64,000 nt of DNA, from assembly GCF_947501785.1 (NCBI RefSeq), contig NZ_CANMXB010000001.1, positions 2,127,048 through 2,191,047 of the forward strand. The letters are read 5' to 3'. The notes below the pieces were generated by a model. The model was not told the DNA's origin and did not search any database. It was given only the letters and a program-made list of their open reading frames with translations. Position numbers and translations under genes: made by a program. Positions 55,408 to 62,501 of the stretch are shown piece after piece. Source of the stretch: an uncultured Litoreibacter sp. Lineage in GTDB: Bacteria > Pseudomonadota > Alphaproteobacteria > Rhodobacterales > Rhodobacteraceae. Positions within the stretch are counted from its first letter, which is position 1. Each line of letters begins with the position of its first letter.

Positions 55408-56754
55408 TTAGAGGCCCAGCGCTTTGTGCTCTGCGACGATCTTGTCAGCGGCTTCCTGCACGGACAATTCGCCGTCGGTCATCTGACGAATGACCTGAGA
55501 CATGACCTGGCTGTTGACGATCTTGGACGCCGTGGCCAGTTGGCCATCAGCCACGCCCCAGCGGTCGCCCACGGACAGACCCGCCACGATGTCGTCAATC
55601 ACTTGCTGTGGGTAGATGTCGGCAAGCGGGGCCTTGCGGTCCACGCCAACGTCCAATCCGGCCCAAGTGGTCTCGTAAGATGTGTCCCCGGCGGCATTGC
55701 CGCGACGGACCGGGAACTTGCCCTCAGGAGCTTGGCTCAGCCACTGGCCGTAGCCTTCGGACACCACGTATTTCACGAAATCCTGCGCGACTTCCGTGTT
55801 GGCATCTGCCGTAATACCAAGGTAGCGAACGTCGGCGTAGGCCGCACCATCCGCGTTGCCGGGACCCGCGATGACGGTAGAGAAGCCTGTCGCCTGGGCC
55901 AGCTCTTTGGTGGTTGGATCATCGGAGATCGTGACAGGCGCGCTGTCGCGCAGGCCGCCCAGCTCGTCCAGGATGGACGGCGACCAGATCACCATCGCGG
56001 CCTTGCCGTCGAGATACAGCTCGCGCGATTGCGACCAGTAGAGGTCACCTTCTGGCGAGTTCTCGACCATCTTTTTGTACAGCTCCAGAAGCTGAACAAG
56101 ATTTGTGGTATCCTCGTTGATCGAGCCATCTGCATTGATCGGCGAGTAGCCTGTTGCCAGCGACAGATGCTCGATCAACTGCATCATGTAGCCTTCGTCG
56201 ATCTTGGTTGCAGCCACAAAGCCGTACATCTCTGGCGGGTTGTGCAGCGCGTCCATCGCCGCAGACATGGCTTCAAACGTCGTCGGAGCTGCAAGCCCTT
56301 TGTCCGCAAACAAGTCGGAGCGGTAGACCACCAACTGGGTCCAGCCATCCGTCGGTACGGAGACGATTTCGCCGTCAGACATCGCCATGCGGACGGGGCC
56401 AGAGGCGAAGCTGTCAACGCCCAGATCCTCAACAACTTCCGTGGCTGCTGCGGTGTCCAGCAGGCCAGCCTCTGCATATGGCAACAGGTGCTGCACGGTA
56501 TGGTTCAACACGTCAGGCAAATCGCCTGCCGCAAAGGCCGCCGTCGCACGGGTCTGGATGTCGGATTCTTCGACGGGAATGATTTCGACCTTGTGGCCTG
56601 TCGCGGCCTCGAAGCCTGCGGCCATTTCTTCTTGAACAGCGATCCGCTCAGGCTGAACTTCCATGGTCCAGAACCGGATGGTGTCGGCATTCGCCGCCGT
56701 GACCAGTGCCGTAGAGACCAGCAATCCGGCCATAAAGGTTGTCGTGCGTTTCAT
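55408..56754 (-). CDS. ABC transporter sugar-binding protein
   Basis: A 448-residue extracytoplasmic binding protein. The signal peptide is MKRTTTFMAGLLVSTALVTA with cleavage before DTIRFWTMEVQPERI. It has family-1 features: AAGDLPDVLNHTVQHLLPYA, YWSQSRELYLDGKAAMVIWS, and a C-terminal domain similar to glucoside or trehalose binders. Its ATG overlaps the LacI stop (ATGA). With the co-encoded hydrolase the ligand is plausibly glucosylglycerate, mannosylglycerate or another glucoside compatible solute; this is inference from context. Confidence 0.9.
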   Translation of the reverse strand: MKRTTTFMAGLLVSTALVTAANADTIRFWTMEVQPERIAVQEEMAAGFEAATGHKVEIIPVEESDIQTRATAAFAAGDLPDVLNHTVQHLLPYAEAGLLDTAAATEVVEDLGVDSFASGPVRMAMSDGEIVSVPTDGWTQLVVYRSDLFADKGLAAPTTFEAMSAAMDALHNPPEMYGFVAATKIDEGYMMQLIEHLSLATGYSPINADGSINEDTTNLVQLLELYKKMVENSPEGDLYWSQSRELYLDGKAAMVIWSPSILDELGGLRDSAPVTISDDPTTKELAQATGFSTVIAGPGNADGAAYADVRYLGITADANTEVAQDFVKYVVSEGYGQWLSQAPEGKFPVRRGNAAGDTSYETTWAGLDVGVDRKAPLADIYPQQVIDDIVAGLSVGDRWGVADGQLATASKIVNSQVMSQVIRQMTDGELSVQEAADKIVAEHKALGL

Positions 56755-57821
56755 TGAAGTTCCTCCCTTTCAGAAACGGTATTTTCGGCCGATGCAGGCT
56801 GCATTGGTCCGTCTGATTGGCGGCGCAACAGATGCGCGCGCTGCAATTCCTGGTGCTTTTTCGGGTCGTCGCCGTCGATGATCGACAACAGCATGTCCCC
56901 CAACCTGCGACCCGCATGCGCCTGCGGTTGCGCCATGGTCGACAGTGGCGGGTTGGAATGCGTGCCGAATTTCAACCCGTCATACCCGATGACCGAGATG
57001 TCCCGGCCGGGGACAAGCCCGCGCCCGCGAATGGCAGCCATTGCGCCCAGCGCCACCATGTCCGAAACGCAGACAATTGCCGTGGGAGGGGACGGGAGAT
57101 CGAGCAGCATATTGGTTGCGATCTCGCCGCCTTCGTCACTGAAATCCGTGATCTGAACATATTCGGGGTTAACGCTCAGGCCGTTATCGACCACCGCGCG
57201 CTGGTAACCGTTCAACCGGTCCTGCGCGAATTGATGCTGAAGCGGGGCACCCACAAATGCCACGTCACTGTGCCCGAGGGACACCAGATGGTTTACCGCC
57301 TCAACAAACGCAGCATCGCCATCCACATCGTACCATGCATAGTCATCGCAGGATCCCGTCCGCCCATGCACGACAAACGGGCATTTCAGATCCTGAATCA
57401 ACCTGATCCGGGGGTCGTTCTTCAATGGCCGAGAGATAACCAACCCACCAACCCGGCCAGAGCGTACAAGACGGTCAATCTGGGCGAGTTCGTCCTTGGA
57501 AGATTCCGCATGGCTGACCAGCAGGTCCCAGTTGCGTTTGCTCAAGGCCTCGCCGAGCCCTTGAAGCAACTGCGCCACGAAAGGCTGGGCCAGCGAACTG
57601 CTGTACCGGGGCATCAGATAGCAAATCGTCTCGGGCACCCCGATGGAAAGACGCCGCGCATTTTGGTTTGGGCGGTACCCCAATTCGTCGGCGGCGCGCT
57701 GCACCCGATCGCGCGTATCGCGGTTGATGTCCTTGTAGCCGTTCAGTGCCCGGCTCACTGTCCCGACAGTAAGCCCCAGATGCGCCGCGAGCACTTTCAA
57801 GCTGACCGGTTTTCCTGACAT
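56751..57821 (-). CDS. LacI-family regulator heading the second ABC operon
   Basis: A 356-residue repressor. The N-terminal helix-turn-helix is SLKVLAAHLGLTVGTVSRAL then NGYKDINRDTRDRVQRAADE, with a binding-protein-like effector domain ending ISVIGYDGLKFGTHSNPPLS. It is the first gene, so it controls its own operon; a perfect CCGAAACCGGTTTCGG palindrome lies 29-44 bases before its start. The effector is likely the transported sugar. Confidence 0.92.
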   Translation of the reverse strand: MSGKPVSLKVLAAHLGLTVGTVSRALNGYKDINRDTRDRVQRAADELGYRPNQNARRLSIGVPETICYLMPRYSSSLAQPFVAQLLQGLGEALSKRNWDLLVSHAESSKDELAQIDRLVRSGRVGGLVISRPLKNDPRIRLIQDLKCPFVVHGRTGSCDDYAWYDVDGDAAFVEAVNHLVSLGHSDVAFVGAPLQHQFAQDRLNGYQRAVVDNGLSVNPEYVQITDFSDEGGEIATNMLLDLPSPPTAIVCVSDMVALGAMAAIRGRGLVPGRDISVIGYDGLKFGTHSNPPLSTMAQPQAHAGRRLGDMLLSIIDGDDPKKHQELQRAHLLRRQSDGPMQPASAENTVSEREELQ

Positions 57822-57849
57822 CGAATCCCCCTGGTTGCCAAAACCCTAA

Positions 57850-57865
57850 CCGAAACCGGTTTCGG
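57850..57865 (-). promoter_or_regulatory. Perfect 16-bp palindromic LacI operator
   Basis: CCGAAACCGGTTTCGG is a perfect inverted repeat with the CG centre typical of LacI-family operators. It lies just upstream of the lacI-type gene at 56751-57821 and thus of the whole binding protein/permease/hydrolase/ATPase operon, pointing to autoregulation. Confidence 0.85.
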
Positions 57866-57946
57866 GGAGCAACCACCTTATTCAAAACGTCGCCTTCCTC
57901 CAGCAAAATCCATGCAAATACTGTCCCGGCCGACTGCCCCTAATGA

Positions 57947-58810
57947 CTACCCAAAGATCTCTTTGAATTTTTCCACACAAAGACGGAACCCTTCCTCAAA
58001 GTCCCCATTCCCCGGATGGTATACACTCTCAAGCGAAATGACGCCGGCATAGCCATCCGCCTTGAGCGCTTGGGAGATTGGCTCAAAGAGATCGCCAAGC
58101 TGGCCTTCACCCAGGCGGCAGACTTCGAGCGTCGCACGCGGCGTGTCCACGCGGACGTCCTTGATATGAATGTGGCCCAGATACCCCCCGCGTAGTTCGT
58201 CATAGCCGTCTGGGTAGGCAAGTTCATGACACCAACAATTGTTCCCGGGGTCCCAAAGGACCTTTAGCACGTCCCTGGCGTCCAGCTCGTCAATCAGCTT
58301 ACGCGCCGTATAGTTGGAATTCACAAGCGTCCCGTTGCCGGTTTCCACGACCAGCACCACACCCTCGGCCTTTGCAAGCTCGACCGCAGGCGCAATCATG
58401 GGTGCCATCGTGTCCCAGACGCCGTGGGCGACGTTCCATTTCTCGGCGCCGTTTTTGCCCCACAATATCTGTTCTTTCCGCTGGGTCATGATGCGCACCA
58501 AAGGCGCTCCGACCACATGCGCCATCTCGATGACATGCTTGAGCGCATCCATGTGTGAAGTATGCAATGCATCGCCCGGCGTGTTCGCTGCGGTCATGCC
58601 GGCAAATACGTGTCGAGATAGACAGGAAACGGGTTTGCCGCGGTCCCGCAACAAGGCGTCTATCTCTGCTATCTCAGCACGGGAGTGATCACCGACTTCC
58701 TTGTCGCCGACAAATTGCAACTCCGCATATTCAAGATCAAATTCATCCATCACATCGAGTGCATGGGCTAGATCGCGACTGATACCGTCACATATGACAC
58801 CCAACTTCAT
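57947..58810 (-). CDS. TIM-barrel sugar isomerase/epimerase family protein
   Basis: A 287-residue AP-endonuclease-2-fold enzyme. Expected metal sites are Glu in LVVETGNGTLV, Asp in VLWDPGNNCWCHE, His in HIHIKDVRVD and Glu in VISLESVYHPGN. Similar proteins act as hydroxypyruvate or 2-oxo-tetronate isomerases (OtnI-like). It overlaps the upstream dehydrogenase gene by four bases (ATGA) and lies 125 bases beyond the operator of the next operon. Confidence 0.85.
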   Translation of the reverse strand: MKLGVICDGISRDLAHALDVMDEFDLEYAELQFVGDKEVGDHSRAEIAEIDALLRDRGKPVSCLSRHVFAGMTAANTPGDALHTSHMDALKHVIEMAHVVGAPLVRIMTQRKEQILWGKNGAEKWNVAHGVWDTMAPMIAPAVELAKAEGVVLVVETGNGTLVNSNYTARKLIDELDARDVLKVLWDPGNNCWCHELAYPDGYDELRGGYLGHIHIKDVRVDTPRATLEVCRLGEGQLGDLFEPISQALKADGYAGVISLESVYHPGNGDFEEGFRLCVEKFKEIFG

Positions 58811-59709
58811 TTGGCTGTCTTTCGATGCAGCTCGGCCCCGACAATGTCTTCAATGACGCGCGCGCACGCCCAATTGTCACCGTTTGGATACTTGCTTCGG
58901 CCCGCGTGAAATATCTGCATTGCCGCGGCAGCCGTGTGTAGCGGCACGCCCAAGTCGACCCCCAAGTCCATAGATATCGTCAGGTCCTTATGCATGGTGT
59001 TGATATGGCTGCCGGTGCCTTCAAATTGACGGTCGATGATTTTCTCAAGCGCGTTGTCAACAACACCACATCCCGCAGATGAGGTGGAAAATACGTCCAG
59101 CAGGACTTGACCCGGCACCCCGGCCTTTGCGGCCAATGCCGCCGCTTCAAAAGTGGCGGAGAACTGCGCCCCTATCAGTGACTGAAGACATGCCTTTACG
59201 GTCTGTCCATCTCCCGGTTTCGTGCCAACCCGGTGAATGTTTGCCGAAACGGCCTCCATCACCGGTGCAAATTCGTCCAACACCTCAGTTGGCGCGGCGG
59301 ACATCATCGTGAGCGTGCCCGCCTGTGCTCCCGGGTATCCGCCGGAAACGGGCGTATCGATCAAATGTACACCGGACCCATCCATCGCCGCGCCAATCTC
59401 AATCGCTTCGCGTGGCTTGATCGTGGCGCTGAGGATCACGGCGCCGCCTTTGGGCAACTGAGACAGCAAACCGTTTTCCCCGAGGATCACGGCCTTCGCC
59501 TCGTCACCTGTCATAACCATGACAAAGACGGCCTCAGAATTTTTGCCGACCTCACTTGGGGAAGATACGGCCAGACCACCCATATGGGTGAAAGCCCGCA
59601 TTCTTTCGGCATTGAGATCAGTCCCAGTTGTTTGATAGCCGTGCTTCAGCAGGTTCTTTGCCAACCCACTGCCCATATCGCCGATACCGACAAGTCCTAC
59701 GGTCTTCAT
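58807..59709 (-). CDS. 3-hydroxyisobutyrate/L-threonate dehydrogenase-family oxidoreductase
   Basis: A 300-residue beta-hydroxyacid dehydrogenase. The NAD(P) fold is VGLVGIGDMGSGLAKNLLKH; the substrate motif is DTPVSGGYPGAQAGTLTMM; the catalytic Lys is in GQTVKACLQSLIG, where the usual K-x-x-N is K-x-x-L. KDLTISMDLG completes the family. Pairing with an OtnI-like isomerase suggests oxidation of L-threonate or D-glycerate-type acids. ATG 59709 (MKTVGLVGIG) is used. Glycerate released by the neighbouring hydrolase could be related to its job, but that is speculative. Confidence 0.85.
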   Translation of the reverse strand: MKTVGLVGIGDMGSGLAKNLLKHGYQTTGTDLNAERMRAFTHMGGLAVSSPSEVGKNSEAVFVMVMTGDEAKAVILGENGLLSQLPKGGAVILSATIKPREAIEIGAAMDGSGVHLIDTPVSGGYPGAQAGTLTMMSAAPTEVLDEFAPVMEAVSANIHRVGTKPGDGQTVKACLQSLIGAQFSATFEAAALAAKAGVPGQVLLDVFSTSSAGCGVVDNALEKIIDRQFEGTGSHINTMHKDLTISMDLGVDLGVPLHTAAAAMQIFHAGRSKYPNGDNWACARVIEDIVGAELHRKTAK

Positions 59710-59778
59710 ATGAATACTCCCCGTCATTTTCCGCACAGGTCTCGATCCCTGCGGCGTTCGAAATAAGCCATCAATCCT

Positions 59779-59790
59779 GAGGCCGGTTTC
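59779..59790 (-). promoter_or_regulatory. Partial match to the second LacI operator
   Basis: GAGGCCGGTTTC matches 10 of the 12 central bases of the palindrome at 57850-57865 (GAAACCGGTTTC). It lies 70-81 bases before the dehydrogenase start, so the isomerase/dehydrogenase pair could belong to the same regulon. The rest of this 248-base gap (59710-59957) shows no other clear structure. Confidence 0.3.
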
Positions 59791-59957
59791 TCGGGGATTT
59801 CACACGTCGGCATAAGACGTTGGGCGGGTCCGGAAGACACCCCGCTGCCCAGTTAGGTAAAATCAGGTAATTCGGATTCTCGGATTCAAGCAAGAAGATT
59901 GCGCCAAGCGGCACATTGCAAGACCTGCGGGCATAGGTTGACGACACTCAGCCGTGG

Positions 59958-60440
59958 CTAAGGTTGTGGCGCTTTCGAAAACACCGGCTTCACCTGACCC
60001 AACGGGACCGCCTGCCCGTCCGCGCCAACAAAGCCGACGGATATTGGGCTGGACGCCTTGGCATCTACAAAAGTAACCGGCTTTTCATCGCTTTCGTCCA
60101 ACCAGGCATCCGACCATTGGGTGATCGCCACAAACGGCAAAATAAATGCCGTTGCTTTGGGTGTCGGCAGATACTCGAAACGCGTACGCCCCTTATTGGG
60201 CTTGTAGGCCCGCCTTTCAAGGAACCCTTGTGTGCAGAGAAGTTTCAGCCGTGCACTCAGAACCGATCTCGGAATGTCATTCTCAGCTTGCAGGTCGTCG
60301 AAGCGCCAAACGCCATAGAGCACGGAGCGCAGGATCAGCAAGGACCATCGATCGCCAATCAAATCGAGCGCTCTTGCCAAGTTGCATTCGCGGGGCGATA
60401 TGGGAGAGCGCCCAAGATATACGTCTTGTTCCATCGCCAT
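59958..60440 (-). CDS. HxlR-family transcriptional regulator
   Basis: A 160-residue winged-helix regulator. The HxlR signature CNLARALDLIGDRWSLLILR, VLYGVWRFDDLQAE, PRSVLSARLKLLCTQGFLER and LPTPKATAFILPFVAI are all present. ATG 60440 was chosen because the palindrome TGAGTTGCAAACTCA directly precedes it; an ATG two codons in, or others upstream, are possible. HxlR proteins often sense quinones or aldehydes. It is divergent from a four-helix membrane protein, its probable target. Confidence 0.82.
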   Translation of the reverse strand: MAMEQDVYLGRSPISPRECNLARALDLIGDRWSLLILRSVLYGVWRFDDLQAENDIPRSVLSARLKLLCTQGFLERRAYKPNKGRTRFEYLPTPKATAFILPFVAITQWSDAWLDESDEKPVTFVDAKASSPISVGFVGADGQAVPLGQVKPVFSKAPQP

Positions 60441-60448
60441 ATGATAGC

Positions 60449-60463
60449 TGAGTTGCAAACTCA
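60449..60463. promoter_or_regulatory. Inverted-repeat operator between HxlR gene and divergent membrane gene
   Basis: TGAGTTGCAAACTCA has perfect 6-bp arms around three bases. Position, nine bases before the chosen HxlR start and 50 before the divergent gene, is right for a shared repressor site. Confidence 0.6.
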
Positions 60464-60512
60464 TATCCAGCATGCAATTATTGAGTACTGAAAACAAACC
60501 CAGGATGTCACT

Positions 60513-60893
60513 ATGCCCGCAATCATTAAGATTGTTTTGTTCACCACAGGTGTCATCCATCTACTTCCACTGATGGGAGCCTTGGGTGTGGGGCAACTCC
60601 ATTCCCTATATGCGGTCAGTATCGAGGGGTCAGATCTGGAAATTCTGATGCGTCACCGCGCTGTTCTGTTTGGCCTGCTGGGCGCGTTTCTAATCTACGC
60701 CACGTTCAACTCGAACTTGGAATTGATTGCTCTGATTGCAGCTCTTATCAGTGTCGCCAGCTTTATTTTTCTGGCTTGGACCGTAGGCAGTTACCAGCCG
60801 TCAATTGCAAAGGTGGTCTATATCGACATTGGTTTGGCGATTGCTTTGGTTGTCGCTTTGGGAATGAAACTAATTACGAGGCAGGTCATTTGA
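60513..60893 (+). CDS. Conserved four-helix membrane protein, unknown function
   Basis: A 126-residue protein with helices at about 3-22, 50-64, 66-92 and 98-120. The N-terminal half contains GVIHLLPLMGALGVGQLHSL and LEILMRHRAVLFGLLGAFL, conserved-looking charged/His residues at a membrane edge. I recall relatives of this family sometimes being labelled phosphopantetheine adenylyltransferase, which the sequence does not support. Divergence from the HxlR gene suggests it responds to a reactive small molecule. Confidence 0.75.
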   Translation: MPAIIKIVLFTTGVIHLLPLMGALGVGQLHSLYAVSIEGSDLEILMRHRAVLFGLLGAFLIYATFNSNLELIALIAALISVASFIFLAWTVGSYQPSIAKVVYIDIGLAIALVVALGMKLITRQVI

Positions 60894-61036
60894 AGACCAA
60901 AATTGACGTGAGCTGGCCTCGAACCCTTTGATGGCGCTGAGGAGGCGACACAATGCAAGAAGTCACCGCGCGCCTTTTGGGCCTCCGCGGCATGCTACAT
61001 GTGGTGCAAATGCCCGCGTCAAAGCAGGCCTCTTAA

Positions 61037-61651
61037 GACAAGGTTGAAACGGCAAAGGCTGGGCGTCACGGCGACGGGCGCGGGCTGTTCCTTTATGTGA
61101 AGCCGACTGGCGCACGCTCATCGGTTCTCAGGTATCAGGTACAGGGGCGACGCCATGATCTTGGGCTTGGGGTCTATCCTGACGTGACCTTGGCCATGGC
61201 GCGCCAAAGGGCGACAGATGCAAGGCGATTGATCTTGGAAGGAGATGACCCGATAGCCAAACGCCGCCAAGCCAAGCCCAAGACCTTCAAAGACGCCACC
61301 TTAGAATTGATCCAGAGCAAACGGCCAGGATGGAAGAATGTATAACACGCTGCCAAATAGAGCTCGACCCTAGAGGCTTACGTGTTCCCCACCCTTGGCA
61401 GCATGCAGGTCACAAAGATCGCCACAGCAGATGTAGTTGGGGCGCTAAAGCCAATCCGGTCGCAAAAACCCGAAACTGCCAAACGCGTGCGCCAACGGAT
61501 CGAAGCGGTGCTGGCTCATGGGATCAAAGACAAGGCCGAAGCGGCTTATGCGCGATCTGACCTTTTCGACAAACGTCGCGAACTGATGCAGGCTTGGGCG
61601 AACAAGGCAGAAGTCAAACCGCAGGCCCACAATGTGATTTCTTTGAAGTAG
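61037..61651 (+). pseudogene. Decayed P4-type tyrosine integrase
   Basis: One frame carries KVETAKAGRHGDGRGLFLYV and RHDLGLGVYPDVTLAMARQR, the N-terminal Arm-binding (DUF4102) domain; then two in-frame stops (TAA 61343-61345, TAG 61358-61360), then LEAYVFPTLGSMQVTKI, and finally LAHGIKDKAEAAYARSDLF, the last catalytic box with the Tyr. A TAA also lies immediately upstream and no start is left. About half the expected 400 residues, most of the catalytic domain with its first Arg, are deleted. It marks a dead mobile element. Confidence 0.8.
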
Positions 61652-62103
61652 GGTCCAAGAAACGCCAGAAACCCAACCGCCACAAGTTCATTCTTCCAAC
61701 GCACCAAATCTTTCATCATTCAATAACATGGCTGCTTTGTCGGACTTCTTCATCTCGAAGAATTTCTGTATCGAACGGACCTGCAGGAAAAGTCTTCGAC
61801 CAATCTTCACGATCAGAATAACCAGACAGAAGTAGGTGTTTCGCCAAGACTGCTGCGTGCTCGGGCTCTTCAAGGTCTGTGTATTGGGTAACATCTAGCG
61901 ACATTCTAAAGTCTTGTTACAATTCCATATGAGAAACCGACATCGCGCTCTGCTTTTGTCTCAGGTGAGGTCTTTCCGCCGTGTGCAGAATGGAGCGCCA
62001 CTCCGTTACACAGGCGCGGGTCGCAGATTCAATTTCGCCGCCGATATCTTAATGCTGGCTTCCTGATGCCTTCAATCGCAGTTCTAATTACGATAGGACG
62101 GCA
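61652..62103. other. Gene-poor spacer between integrase remnant and toxin-immunity genes
   Basis: About 450 bases, lower in G+C than the core regions. The best coding candidate is a minus-strand frame at 61716-61904 (62 residues, MSLDVTQYTDLEEPEHAAVL, acidic) overlapping another frame at 61688-61894 whose end, AAMLLNDERFGALEE, also looks protein-like. Together they may be one frameshifted small gene, perhaps an orphan immunity protein. No terminator, tRNA or attachment site was recognised. Confidence 0.4.
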
Positions 62104-62499
62104 TTAGCTCGACGCAATCACCGCGCCAAAACGCTTTAACTTATCCAGCACATCATCGCTTGGTAGACTCTGATAAACAATGCCGTCACCATCGTCTAGA
62201 ACCTGCGTCAACCACTCTGCCGAGACTGTATCGCCTAAAGAAAGAACTGTCTGCATAGCATCGTCCACGGCTTTCCGGAATGCCTCTGCAACACGGGCGT
62301 CAGAAAGAGCTTGATCCAGATTGAGGTTAATCGCTCCAGATGGCATTTCGTCATAACTAAAGAACCATCCGTCGAGTAAGCTACGTACACCAAGTTGATC
62401 TGGCCCAACATGTGCTCGCAGAACACCCAAAAGCATGAAAATATCACGGTCCCGCATCATGTCGGATCGGTTTTTGTATGTTAAAAATGAATGCGCCAT
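62104..62499 (-). CDS. Probable immunity protein of the adjacent polymorphic toxin
   Basis: A 131-residue acidic protein (MAHSFLTYKNRSDMMRDRDI ... DDVLDKLKRFGAVIASS) without recognisable domain. It begins two bases after the toxin stop, has the same low G+C and similar codon use as the toxin's C-terminal module, and is of the size usual for immunity proteins. The role is inferred from position only. Confidence 0.6.
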   Translation of the reverse strand: MAHSFLTYKNRSDMMRDRDIFMLLGVLRAHVGPDQLGVRSLLDGWFFSYDEMPSGAINLNLDQALSDARVAEAFRKAVDDAMQTVLSLGDTVSAEWLTQVLDDGDGIVYQSLPSDDVLDKLKRFGAVIASS

Positions 62500-62501
62500 T
62501 T

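Noticed and set aside
55372-56757. Plus-strand open frame of 461 residues
   Set aside because: Antisense to the second sugar-binding protein, which has a signal peptide and operon context.
56817-57818. Plus-strand open frame of 333 residues
   Set aside because: Antisense to the LacI regulator with a clear helix-turn-helix.
60915-60935. tRNA T-arm-like string (GGGTTCGAGGCC on the minus strand) near the integrase remnant
   Set aside because: The stem does not close and no acceptor or anticodon arm can be drawn, so it is not a tRNA or an obvious attachment site.
61929-62066. Plus-strand frame of 45 residues (MRNRHRALLLSQ...)
   Set aside because: No clear ribosome-binding site, Arg-rich composition and no neighbours to support it; likely chance.
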